The translations under genes and the position numbers were made by a program. A stretch of DNA of 36,117 nt from a virus. The notes below the pieces were generated by a model. It saw only the letters and a list, made by a program, of their open reading frames with translations. It was not told the origin of the DNA and ran no database searches. Shown here piece by piece: positions 9,403-17,837 of this stretch. The stretch lies in the IMG/VR virus record IMGVR_UViG_3300024264_002467, positions 1 through 36,117 of that record. One strand, written 5' to 3'. Each line of letters opens with the position of its first letter. Position 1 is the first letter of the stretch.

Positions 9403-11427
9403 ATGCCTTATACAATTAATTTTACTGACGTAACAAACAAAGGTAGTGTTACCGTTGAAGATAATGATATAAATCAATCAACAAGTTTAAGTTTTGTTGG
9501 TCGTAATACTACAAGTTATGGTGTTGAGTTTAATCAAAACTTTTTAAAGTTGTTAGAAAATTTTGCAAATATAACATCACCATCAAATCCAGTTGAAGGA
9601 CAATTATGGTACGATAGTACTGCTGGCAATGAACAATTAAAAGTTTATGACGGAACAAATTGGGTAGCAAGTGGCGGATTAAAAAAGGCTACTAGTGAAC
9701 CAGGAGCATCAAATAGTTTAACAGGTGATCTTTGGGTTGATACTGATAATCAACAATTATATTTGTATACAGGTTCAGGTTGGACACTTATTGGTCCTGA
9801 GTATGCTGGAGGGTTAAGTACTGGTGTTAGTCCAGTTACTATACTTGCACAAGACAATATAGAATACACAAGTCTACAAATTGAAATTGATGCTAAGCCA
9901 GTTGCAATTATTAGTACAAATACATTTACGCCAAGAGCAGAAATTAATGGCTTTGGACAAATTAATCCAGGAATTAATTTAAGTACAGCAGATATCACAG
10001 GTGCTGGCGCGGCAAGATTTTACGGACCCGCAGAACAAGCAGAAAACTTAGTTGTTGCCGGAAAAAAAATTGCGGCGGCAAACTTTTTACGCGGTGATGT
10101 TGTAAGTACAACAACAAATCAATTAAAAGTAAACACTGATGATGGTATTATACTTGGTAGTGGAAACCAAGTTACACTAGGTGTTGAAGGACAAATTGGA
10201 GTTATCAGTCATAACACAAGTGGTGCGAGTTTAGATATACGTGTTAATGACCAAGGTACTACTAAAACAGTTATGCGTGTTGACTCAACAACAAACATTG
10301 GTATCAATAATACAGCACCAAGTGAAGCATTAGATGTTACAGGTAATATTAAAGTAAGTCAAGGTGTTACAATCGATGGAACCACTGCAAGTACAAACTT
10401 TGGAACAGGTAGTTTAATTGTAAAAGGTGGTGTAGGTGTTGCAGGAGATGTAAACATCGGCGGCACAATTAACGTGCAAGGTGATACAGAAACTAGGGAT
10501 ATTATTCCTGACGTAACTAATACAAGAAATATTGGATCATTAGCAAACAAATATACAGGAATATATGCAACAACCTTTGTGGGAAACTTAACTGGTAACG
10601 TTAGTGGACAAGTTAGTGGTAGAGCAGGTAGTGCAGATAAACTTTCTAGTTCTACAAACTTTACACTAGCAGGCGAAGTTAGTGCGCCAACTATTATATT
10701 TGATGGTCAAGCAGGCGGTACTACAAAAACATTCCAAACAACTGTAGCAAACAGTTTTATTAGTAATAAAACATATACTAGTAATGCTGATGCTAGTGAC
10801 GAATTCTTATTAAACAGAGTACAAGGACAAGTTGGACTTTATAGAATTAGTAGAAGAGATTTATTATCCACAGTACCAGTTAACCCACCAGGTGTAATGA
10901 TGCCTTATGCAGGTACAACTGCGCCAACGTTTTGGTTACTGTGTTATGGTCAAGAAGTACTACAAGCAGACTATCCAGAACTATATGATGTAATTGGATT
11001 TACATACAAACAATCAGGACTATTAAGTGATAACGGTGTAGCAAGATTTGCACTACCAGATATGCGTGGTAGAACTGTTATGGGTCTAGATGATATGGGC
11101 GGAACAGGTGCAGGTAGAATTTCAGGCTTGCAAGGTAGTGAACTTGGTAATAGTGGCGGTCAAGAAACAGTTACAATTCAAAATACTAACTTGCCAGATC
11201 ACGAACACGATTTAGTTGTTGAAGGAACACAGTTCTATGCAATACTAGATGCGGCAAAAGGTGCAAATAGTCCAGTATCATCAATTACATTTGATGCACC
11301 AACAGGACAAAATGCAGGACAGGCTGTAACAACAAGTGGTGGTGTTGCAGGAACAACCGGACAGGCAATGGAAACACTGTCACCGTTTATGTCCTTAAAT
11401 TACATAATTTACACAGGGAAAGTTTAA
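9403..11427 (+). CDS. Tail fibre protein with C-terminal phage tail-collar domain
   Basis: This 674-residue fibre-like protein carries a GGAG ribosome-binding site at 9391-9394. Residues 1 to about 135 form a module shared with the next two genes (VGRN..SYG, NQNFLKLLENF, GQLWYDS, GDLWVDT). The middle is a low-complexity beta region with ALDVTGNIKV and GNLTGNVSGQVSGRAGSADKL, typical of trimeric fibre shafts. From about residue 495 comes a tail-collar-type domain: PPGVMMPYAG, W.LC.GQ, YPELYDVIG, F.LPDMRGR, then LPDHEHD near 597. The family is found at distal tail fibres of T4-like and other phages. Probable role: host-recognition fibre or its adaptor. The stop codon overlaps the next start (TAATG). 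Confidence 0.85.
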   Translation: MPYTINFTDVTNKGSVTVEDNDINQSTSLSFVGRNTTSYGVEFNQNFLKLLENFANITSPSNPVEGQLWYDSTAGNEQLKVYDGTNWVASGGLKKATSEPGASNSLTGDLWVDTDNQQLYLYTGSGWTLIGPEYAGGLSTGVSPVTILAQDNIEYTSLQIEIDAKPVAIISTNTFTPRAEINGFGQINPGINLSTADITGAGAARFYGPAEQAENLVVAGKKIAAANFLRGDVVSTTTNQLKVNTDDGIILGSGNQVTLGVEGQIGVISHNTSGASLDIRVNDQGTTKTVMRVDSTTNIGINNTAPSEALDVTGNIKVSQGVTIDGTTASTNFGTGSLIVKGGVGVAGDVNIGGTINVQGDTETRDIIPDVTNTRNIGSLANKYTGIYATTFVGNLTGNVSGQVSGRAGSADKLSSSTNFTLAGEVSAPTIIFDGQAGGTTKTFQTTVANSFISNKTYTSNADASDEFLLNRVQGQVGLYRISRRDLLSTVPVNPPGVMMPYAGTTAPTFWLLCYGQEVLQADYPELYDVIGFTYKQSGLLSDNGVARFALPDMRGRTVMGLDDMGGTGAGRISGLQGSELGNSGGQETVTIQNTNLPDHEHDLVVEGTQFYAILDAAKGANSPVSSITFDAPTGQNAGQAVTTSGGVAGTTGQAMETLSPFMSLNYIIYTGKV

Positions 11428-13244
11428 TGGCATATAAAATAAACAAAACAAATGGTGCATTACTAGTAGATTTAATTGACGGTACAGTTGATACTAACAG
11501 CACATCATTAACATTAGTTGGCAGAAACTATTCCGGATATGGTGAAGCATTTAACGAAAATTTTGTTAAATTACTTGAAAATTTTAGTAACACTAATTCA
11601 CCAACTAATCCAATTGCTGGACAACTTTGGTGGGATACTGGCGAAGCACGTTTAAAAGTTTATGAAGGTTCACAATTTAAAGCAGTAGGTGGACCATTTG
11701 TACAGAAAACCCAACCAAGTATGGTTGCAGGTGACTTGTGGATGGACAATGTAAATAATCAACTTTACTTTTTTGATGGCACAGATTTAACATTAGCAGG
11801 TCCAGTCTACAAAGCAGGGCAAGGCGAAACAGGATTTAGAATTGAAAGTGTGTTAGATACTCAAGATAGAAGTAGAACACTTGCAAGTTTGTATTTAGGT
11901 AATGGTACTAATGGTACAACAGAAAGAGCCGCAGTTATTAGTAATGTAGAATTTACTCCAGCAGTAGGATATGCAATCGATGGTATTACAGGTAATATCA
12001 AAAAAGGTATCAATGTAATTGATAAAACAAACTTTCTTTTTGAAGGCACAGCAGATGCGGCAAAAAGTTTAATCAAAGCAGACGGAACAAAAGTTGGTGC
12101 AGATAACTTTGTTAGTACAACTACAGATAACGTTGTTACAGGTTCACTAACTGTTAGTAACTCAGCAGGTATTACTATTGGACCAAATGCTAACCAAGTA
12201 TTAAGTATAATTGGTAATTCGTTTGTTACTGCTAATCAGCAGTTAGATGAAAATTATTCAATAAAAGTTACAAGTACTGCGGCAGGATCACAACAAGTAG
12301 ATGCTGTTTTTATTGATGCGGCAAATAAGCGTGTTGGTATTTTTGATAATACACCAGAGTATACTTTAGATGTTGCAGGAGATATTCGTGTAACAGGAAA
12401 CTTATTAGTTGAAGGCTCTAGTGCAAGTATTGATGTTAGTACACTAAGAGTTGAAGACAAGCAAATTGAACTTGCTATTACAAACGATAGTACTCTACTA
12501 AATGATGCAAGTGTTGATGATGCTGGTATGGTTGTAAGAGTTACAGGTGCAGATAAAAAATGGACTTGGATACAAGCAACAAATAGTTGGACAACTACAG
12601 AAAATATTAATGTAACTACAGGCAACGAATATAAAGTTGCAGGAACAACAGTACTTACAAATAATACACTTGGAAGCGGCATCGTAAATTCAAGTCTTAC
12701 AAATGTAGGCACATTAACATCTTTAGATGTAGATAATATTAATTTAAATGGTAGTACTATTACAGGTACAAGTGGATTAACAGTAGCGGCAGGCGGTGAT
12801 GTTAATTTTTCAAATAGTAAAATTGCAGGAATAGCACAGCCTACACAAGACACAGACGCGGCAAGTAAAGTATATGTAGATGAACAAATTGCAGGATCTG
12901 CAATTTCGTTTAGTATGGACGTTACAGGATTAAACGATACACAAATTGGATTAGTTCTAAATGACCTAGTTCCATCAGGTACTGTTGCAAACGGTACAAC
13001 TGCACGTATTCATTGTACTACATTAGGTGGCGCAAGTGTTACAGGTATTGATGTTGCGGCAGTAGCAACTAAATCATTCATAGCGGTTGACGCCGCTGGA
13101 GTAGAAAACGAATCAGTATTGCAAGATATTGGATTTACAGCGGCAACAGGTACAGTTACAGTTAGTGTAACTAGAGCGTTGAAGGAATACATCACATCAG
13201 GTGGAAGTTGGACATTTAGTCAAAACTTAGTATCTAGTGTGTAA
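11427..13244 (+). CDS. Tail fibre-like structural protein, paralogue of the preceding gene
   Basis: This 605-residue protein starts on the last base of the previous stop (TAATG). Its N-terminal module matches the preceding gene (VGRNYSGYGEAFNENFVKLLENF, GQLWWDT, GDLWMDN), which points to duplication. The central part has fibre repeats such as YTLDVAGDIRVTGNLLVEG. Near the end is the KIAGIAQPTQDTDAASKVYVD motif, a common phage tail-fibre repeat. The C-terminus has no collar domain and instead carries a different beta-rich module. Probable role: fibre shaft or receptor-binding subunit that shares its attachment module with its neighbours but has a different tip. Confidence 0.8.
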   Translation: MAYKINKTNGALLVDLIDGTVDTNSTSLTLVGRNYSGYGEAFNENFVKLLENFSNTNSPTNPIAGQLWWDTGEARLKVYEGSQFKAVGGPFVQKTQPSMVAGDLWMDNVNNQLYFFDGTDLTLAGPVYKAGQGETGFRIESVLDTQDRSRTLASLYLGNGTNGTTERAAVISNVEFTPAVGYAIDGITGNIKKGINVIDKTNFLFEGTADAAKSLIKADGTKVGADNFVSTTTDNVVTGSLTVSNSAGITIGPNANQVLSIIGNSFVTANQQLDENYSIKVTSTAAGSQQVDAVFIDAANKRVGIFDNTPEYTLDVAGDIRVTGNLLVEGSSASIDVSTLRVEDKQIELAITNDSTLLNDASVDDAGMVVRVTGADKKWTWIQATNSWTTTENINVTTGNEYKVAGTTVLTNNTLGSGIVNSSLTNVGTLTSLDVDNINLNGSTITGTSGLTVAAGGDVNFSNSKIAGIAQPTQDTDAASKVYVDEQIAGSAISFSMDVTGLNDTQIGLVLNDLVPSGTVANGTTARIHCTTLGGASVTGIDVAAVATKSFIAVDAAGVENESVLQDIGFTAATGTVTVSVTRALKEYITSGGSWTFSQNLVSSV

Positions 13245-13252
13245 GATAAATA
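13245..13252 (+). promoter_or_regulatory. Candidate T4-type late promoter box
   Basis: GATAAATA, one mismatch from TATAAATA, lies directly after the stop of the second fibre gene and 24 bases before the next ATG (13277). It is in the 32-base gap between two tail genes. An AAAGGG ribosome-binding site follows at about 13264-13269. Confidence 0.45.
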
Positions 13253-13276
13253 TAGTTATAATTAAAGGGTTGAAAC

Positions 13277-14755
13277 ATGGCTTATACGATTAACAAATAC
13301 AGCGGAGCAACACTTGTAGTAGTACAAGATGGTACCGTTGATGTTACAACAGACTTAACGTTTGTTGGCAAGAACTACGCTGGTTACGGCGAAATACAAA
13401 ATGAAAACTTTTTGTTTTTGTTAGAATCATTTAGTGGAACATCACAGCCACCAAAACCAGTTAGTGGTCAAATATGGCATGATTCAACAAATGGCAAAAT
13501 TAAATTCTACGATGGTGCTAAATTTAAAACTACAGGCGGAGCAGAAGTTTCAACCACACAGCCAGTAGGTTTAACAGCAGGTGACTTTTGGTGGGATTCA
13601 GGCAACAGTCAGTTATACACATATAACGGAACATCATTTGTATTAGTTGGTCCACAAGGTGCAGGTACCGGTCTTACACAAATGCAAAGTAAAACAGTAC
13701 GTGACATTGCAAATGTTAATCATAGTGTAATTGCCGCAACAATCGAAGACGAAATTATTTTTATAACTAGTGGTCAAGGGTTTACTATTGATTCAACAGA
13801 TCCTGAAAATCGTATTACAGGTTTTGATGTTATCAAAAAAGGTACAACAATGATCAACACCATAGATGCAACAGAAGGTGTTACATCAACTGATCATTAT
13901 TATTGGGGTACATCAAGTAATGCATTAAGATTTGGTGGAAAACTACCAAGTGAGTTTGTACAAAGTTCGCCAGGATCAGCAACTCAATTTAGTGATATTG
14001 TTAGATTTCCTGATGCAGGTATTACAGTAGGTGACCAAAACGATTTACATATCTATATTGAAAATGGTAACCAAGGTGTTATTGCTAACGAAGTTGGTAC
14101 AAATAACATAATTAGATTTAAAACAAGTAATGCAAACAGTATACAAACTAATAGTGCCAATGTTACAGCAACAGGTATTAATCCTGGATCAACTAGCACA
14201 TATACATTAGGTACAAGTATTGCTAAATGGTCAAATGTTTGGGCAGATAATTTCCAAGGTAATGCATCTAGTGCAGATGCAATTAGATTTAATAGTGCAG
14301 ATTATGCAGGCGATACAAGTGCTATTGCAAGTACAACAGCATTACGTGATAGTGCAGGCGATTTACATGCTAACTTCTTTAGAGGAACAGCAACTCAAGC
14401 ACAATATGCTGACTTAGCAGAAGTGTATGCAACTACAGAAGAATGGCCAGTTGGTACTGTAATGGCAGTAGGCGGAGAAGCAGAAGTTAAGCCAGCCGGC
14501 GTAAGTCATCATGCAATAGGAGTTATATCAGCAGAACCAGCATACTTAATGAATAGTACAGCAGAAGGTCAAGCAGTTGGTCTTAAAGGGCGTGTTCCAG
14601 TAAGAGTAAAAGGACCAGTGTCAAAAGGTCAAGCAGTTTATGCATGGCAAGACGGCGTTGCTTCAACTATTGCAAGTACAGGATTAGTTGGAATTGCTTT
14701 AGAATCAAGTACTTCCGATGATGAAAAATTGATAGAGTGTGTTTTAAAGGTATAA
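13277..14755 (+). CDS. Tail fibre-like protein with peptidase-G2-like C-terminal domain
   Basis: This is the third member (492 residues) of the fibre paralogue set. It shares the N-terminal module (VGKNYAGYGEIQNENFLFLLESF, GQIWHDS, GDFWWDS). From about residue 377 there is a conserved C-terminal domain: YADLAEVYATTEEWPVGTVMAVGGEAEV, then HAIGVIS, AYLMNS, GLKGRVPVRVKGPV.KG. Domains of this type recur at the ends of marine phage fibre proteins and resemble the peptidase G2 / intramolecular-chaperone class, which in other phages folds or trims trimeric fibres. Self-cleavage is inference; no catalytic residues were assigned. A GGGTTG region precedes the ATG. Confidence 0.78.
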   Translation: MAYTINKYSGATLVVVQDGTVDVTTDLTFVGKNYAGYGEIQNENFLFLLESFSGTSQPPKPVSGQIWHDSTNGKIKFYDGAKFKTTGGAEVSTTQPVGLTAGDFWWDSGNSQLYTYNGTSFVLVGPQGAGTGLTQMQSKTVRDIANVNHSVIAATIEDEIIFITSGQGFTIDSTDPENRITGFDVIKKGTTMINTIDATEGVTSTDHYYWGTSSNALRFGGKLPSEFVQSSPGSATQFSDIVRFPDAGITVGDQNDLHIYIENGNQGVIANEVGTNNIIRFKTSNANSIQTNSANVTATGINPGSTSTYTLGTSIAKWSNVWADNFQGNASSADAIRFNSADYAGDTSAIASTTALRDSAGDLHANFFRGTATQAQYADLAEVYATTEEWPVGTVMAVGGEAEVKPAGVSHHAIGVISAEPAYLMNSTAEGQAVGLKGRVPVRVKGPVSKGQAVYAWQDGVASTIASTGLVGIALESSTSDDEKLIECVLKV

Positions 14756-14758
14756 ATA
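14751..14758 (+). promoter_or_regulatory. T4-type late promoter box (exact consensus)
   Basis: TATAAATA is an exact match to the T4 late promoter consensus. It overlaps the stop codon of the upstream fibre gene and lies 33 bases before the ATG at 14791, leaving room for a transcript start and the AGGAAG ribosome-binding site near 14777. This is the best of the three late-promoter candidates in the tail region. Confidence 0.6.
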
Positions 14759-14790
14759 TTAAAACACGTATATAAAGGAAGTAAGTAAGC

Positions 14791-15699
14791 ATGGCCGTTA
14801 ACGATTTAATCACAGCCGCAAGATATAATAACGCACAAGGTAGAGTAAGTGCAATCCTTGGTAACGGATCTGGAAACGAAGGTTATGGTCAAACAACAAC
14901 TAGTGCTCAGGTTTCAAGTAACGTTATAATTAATTCTACTCACGTTAATGCACTATTTACAGACTTAAACAAAATTTACATACACCAAACAGCATCAGTA
15001 CCAAATTCCATTGCTGAAGTAGAAGTTGGTGATACAATAGCAGAAGATACTAGCGGTGGAGATACTAAAGAAGGATTCAAAGACTACGAAGATTTCATTA
15101 GTATTATCGAAACAGCAAGTAATAGATTTAGATTAGCGGCCGCACAAAGTAGTACACTTAATAATGCTAAAACTATTCAACGTAGAAATCAATGGACTGC
15201 TCCAATCGAGTGTGAGTTTAATGTTTCTTTTACTGATAGCGATACACGTAGACACTTTTTTAATGCAGGAGGATCTCTTACATTTATTAGTTCTTTAAGC
15301 GGAACTCCAGTATCAGGAGACAGTGTAGCAAAAAGCCAAGATTGGTCTTCAATTCTTAGCAATGCTGGAACTATTAGTATAAACCATGATTCAACTACAA
15401 CTACAGGCACAGGTGTAGTTCAAAGTATTGGTAATTATGATTTAACAACTTCATATCAAGAGATATATAGAAAATCTGCAACCGGAGTTTACGGTAATAA
15501 CAATTATATTCTTTTTGCTAAAGCAAGCAATAGTTCTAGCATACAAGTAAAATATCAATTTTATGATCATAATCCAGGCGGATACAAAATTGACGAACCT
15601 GTCTTAGGATTACTAGAAGCAAAAATAGGCTTTGTTAGAGCAAGTGGATCATACGTTGACACCCCTGCACCAGCATTTGCGGCTACAAATAATCTTTAA
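14791..15699 (+). CDS. Virion structural protein, first of a tandem paralogous pair
   Basis: This 302-residue protein begins MAVNDLITAARYNNAQGRV. It is clearly paralogous to the next gene: both have VxDLITAxRYN, a GYG.TT.SSQV segment, RFRLA, the strongly conserved RRHFFNAGG motif and an FTRASG.YVD-like C-terminus. Proteins of this kind occur in tail-gene clusters of marine T4-like phages. The family's exact role is unknown to me; a fibre, whisker or decoration subunit is likely from its beta-rich composition and position. An exact late-promoter box lies upstream. Confidence 0.72.
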   Translation: MAVNDLITAARYNNAQGRVSAILGNGSGNEGYGQTTTSAQVSSNVIINSTHVNALFTDLNKIYIHQTASVPNSIAEVEVGDTIAEDTSGGDTKEGFKDYEDFISIIETASNRFRLAAAQSSTLNNAKTIQRRNQWTAPIECEFNVSFTDSDTRRHFFNAGGSLTFISSLSGTPVSGDSVAKSQDWSSILSNAGTISINHDSTTTTGTGVVQSIGNYDLTTSYQEIYRKSATGVYGNNNYILFAKASNSSSIQVKYQFYDHNPGGYKIDEPVLGLLEAKIGFVRASGSYVDTPAPAFAATNNL

Positions 15700-15727
15700 G
15701 ATAATTAAAAGTAACGAGGAGATATAA

Positions 15728-16666
15728 ATGGCCGTCGGTGATATTATTACTGCAACTAGATACAACGCTCTACAATCTAGAGTTGAAAGCATCTTGGCCG
15801 TTGGAGCAAATACTGAAGGTTACGGAGAAACTACAGCAAGTTCTCAAGTAGCAGTAAATGATTTAGTAACAGCATCTCAAGTTAATCAGTTAAAAACTGA
15901 TATTGACCTTATTAATCGACACCAAACTAACCAAGCGGCAGGAACTATTACTAGTATCCCTATTGGAAATCTTATTGCTGACGAAACAAGTGACAATCCA
16001 GATGGCATAGAAAAAGGGTTTGCTGATTATGAAAACTCTATGACTACTTTAGAATCAAGTCCAAACAGATTTAGACTTGCACCATTACAAAGTACTTCAG
16101 GAACAGGCCCGTCATTAACATTTACATCTCAATGGAGAGAAAATGTAAACGGATACTTTAGAGCAACATTTAGTAATTCTAATCATAGAAGACATTTTTT
16201 TAATGCTGGCGGAGTAATTACTTTTGCAAGTAGCCTAGCAAGTACAGCATCTGGCGGAAATGTAGCAAAAACAAACGACTGGTCAACAATGTTGTCTAAC
16301 GCAGGCACAGTAAGTTTTGCATGGAATTCAACTTCAACATCAGGATCGGGCACAGGTAGTGCAATTGGTAATTTTCAACTTACTTCAAGTGAACAACAAG
16401 CGTTTAGAAAAACTGGTACAGGTGTATATTCTGATAACAACTATTATATTAGAATAAGAGAAATTGATAGTTCGACTATTGAATTCCGCATATGGATGAA
16501 TGAGGCTGATACAGGTAATACTTCCGGAGCAAAAGGTGTAGCCCCAGTTGACGAGTTTGTTCAAGGCAATTTAACCACTACAATTGGCTTTACACGAGCA
16601 AGTGGTGTTTATGTAGACGTGGCGGCACCAACTTTAACTATACAATCTAACTTTTCTGGCAGTTAA
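15728..16666 (+). CDS. Virion structural protein, second of a tandem paralogous pair
   Basis: This 312-residue protein has a strong GAGGAG ribosome-binding site just before the ATG. It shares MAVxDxIxAxRYN, RFRLAPLQS, RRHFFNAGGVITF and the TIGFTRASGVYVD end with the preceding protein, so the pair arose by tandem duplication. It is the last gene of the structural module. Its stop codon at 16664-16666 is followed after only three bases by the -35 box of a consensus promoter, so the transcription programme seems to change here. Confidence 0.72.
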   Translation: MAVGDIITATRYNALQSRVESILAVGANTEGYGETTASSQVAVNDLVTASQVNQLKTDIDLINRHQTNQAAGTITSIPIGNLIADETSDNPDGIEKGFADYENSMTTLESSPNRFRLAPLQSTSGTGPSLTFTSQWRENVNGYFRATFSNSNHRRHFFNAGGVITFASSLASTASGGNVAKTNDWSTMLSNAGTVSFAWNSTSTSGSGTGSAIGNFQLTSSEQQAFRKTGTGVYSDNNYYIRIREIDSSTIEFRIWMNEADTGNTSGAKGVAPVDEFVQGNLTTTIGFTRASGVYVDVAAPTLTIQSNFSGS

Positions 16667-16669
16667 TAC

Positions 16670-16698
16670 TTGACAATCTCATAGATCTATCATATAAT
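16670..16698 (+). promoter_or_regulatory. Perfect consensus sigma70-type promoter with a palindromic spacer
   Basis: TTGACA at 16670-16675 and TATAAT at 16693-16698 are separated by exactly 17 bases, the ideal housekeeping-sigma promoter. The spacer contains the perfect 10-base palindrome ATAGATCTAT (16681-16690), a possible operator. A GGAGA ribosome-binding site (16709-16713) and the ATG at 16718 follow, giving a leader of only about 10-15 bases. It heads the run of glycosyltransferase-like and radical SAM genes, in contrast to the late-type boxes before the tail genes. Confidence 0.8.
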
Positions 16699-16717
16699 AT
16701 TACTATATGGAGAGATT

Positions 16718-17053
16718 ATGGATCAACGTTTGAAAACTGCATTAGAATATGCAGATTACGTAACAACATTTAAAAATCAAAAAAGAGTTCTACAAGAAAC
16801 ATACAATAAAGATTGTACGGTATATTATTGTGGTGGCCAATTCACGGCTACAAGAGAATTTGTTGCAAGTATACTAGCAGTAAAGTGTGACGTTTTTATA
16901 GATAACAATCAAACTCCGATTGAAGTATTAGATAAAGAAGATTTTTATAATGTTCTTGCTAGAGCATTTACAAATGCAACTGAAAAATATCATAGTGAAT
17001 ATCAAAAAATAGTAAAAAGTCAAAGGACGGTACAAGGAATAATTGATGTCTAA
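16718..17053 (+). CDS. Small protein of unknown function, first gene behind the consensus promoter
   Basis: This 111-residue soluble protein is not recognised. The sequence is mixed alpha/beta (an N-terminal helix MDQRLKTALEYADYVTTF, a CTVYYCGG strand-turn, and a C-terminal helical region) with no signal peptide or membrane segment. It has three Cys residues, two of them in CTVYYC. It has a well-placed GGAGA ribosome-binding site and overlaps the next gene by 8 bases, so translation is probably coupled. As the promoter-proximal gene it may be regulatory or an accessory factor for the cluster, but nothing in the sequence proves that. Confidence 0.75.
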   Translation: MDQRLKTALEYADYVTTFKNQKRVLQETYNKDCTVYYCGGQFTATREFVASILAVKCDVFIDNNQTPIEVLDKEDFYNVLARAFTNATEKYHSEYQKIVKSQRTVQGIIDV

Positions 17054-17837
17054 AGGCATACTTGTACATGCATTTAACAATGAAGATATAAACTACGTAA
17101 AGCAAGCCTCTATGGTTGCTGAACGAGCAAAAAAACACCTTAATCTTCCTACAAGTGTTATTACTGATTGTGACATTGAGAACGATGGTACATTTGAACA
17201 TATCATACATTTAGATACTGCACAAAACTATACTCAAAAGATGTATAACAACGGAAACGTAGGTAAACATCTAACATTTAAGAATAATGCTAGAGCATTA
17301 AGTTACGATCTTAGTCCTTATGAGTATACATTAATGCTGGATACTGATATAATCATATGCGACAACTCTTACAACTATTGTTTTGAACAAAGTAATCCTT
17401 TATTAATGTATAAAGATGCATATCATTTAGGACAAAATCTTGACTATCGGCAATTTAATAAAATTAGTGATTCTAGTATTGATTTTTATTGGGCTACATG
17501 TGTATATTTTGCGAAATGTAAACAGAACAAAATATTTTTTGATTTAATTAAACACATCGAAGAGAATTGGAAACATTACCGAATGGTATATCAGATAGTA
17601 CAACAAACATTTCGTAATGATTTTGCATTTAGTATTGCTGTACATATTTTAAATGGTCATGCTAAAGGTGATATAGTAGGAAAAATGCCAAGTAAGTTAT
17701 ATTATACTATTGATAAAGATATTTTACATAAAATTAATAACGATGAACTTACATTTATTATAGACAACAATCCAATTAAAACAAAACAAATGACTGTACA
17801 TGCAATGAACAAGTATAGTTTAGAGGAATTACTATGA
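17046..17837 (+). CDS. GT-A-like glycosyltransferase-type protein
   Basis: The start ATG at 17046 (263 residues) is preferred over an immediately preceding TTG. The N-terminal GILVHAFNN segment, a VITDCDIE strand and the acidic YTLMLDTDIIICDN motif (D99-T-D101) fit a nucleotide-sugar-binding GT-A fold with a DxD metal motif. It overlaps the upstream gene by 8 bases and the downstream paralogue by ATGA. The pair shares GxLxxAxNN, DNYVKQA-like, PYE/DxTxxxDxD and a late aromatic region. Donor sugar and acceptor are unknown. The fold assignment is by motif and pattern only. Confidence 0.6.
   Translation: MSKGILVHAFNNEDINYVKQASMVAERAKKHLNLPTSVITDCDIENDGTFEHIIHLDTAQNYTQKMYNNGNVGKHLTFKNNARALSYDLSPYEYTLMLDTDIIICDNSYNYCFEQSNPLLMYKDAYHLGQNLDYRQFNKISDSSIDFYWATCVYFAKCKQNKIFFDLIKHIEENWKHYRMVYQIVQQTFRNDFAFSIAVHILNGHAKGDIVGKMPSKLYYTIDKDILHKINNDELTFIIDNNPIKTKQMTVHAMNKYSLEELL

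Noticed and set aside
12254-12853. A 199-residue open frame on the minus strand inside the second fibre gene
   Set aside because: It lies wholly inside a well-supported + strand fibre gene, is Val/Ser/Pro/Leu-rich as expected of the antisense of Ala/Thr/Asn-rich fibre sequence, and has no ribosome-binding site or domain.
15723-15730. TATAAATG as a late promoter
   Set aside because: It overlaps the start codon of the gene at 15728, so transcripts would begin inside the coding sequence; it is explained by the ribosome-binding region plus ATG.
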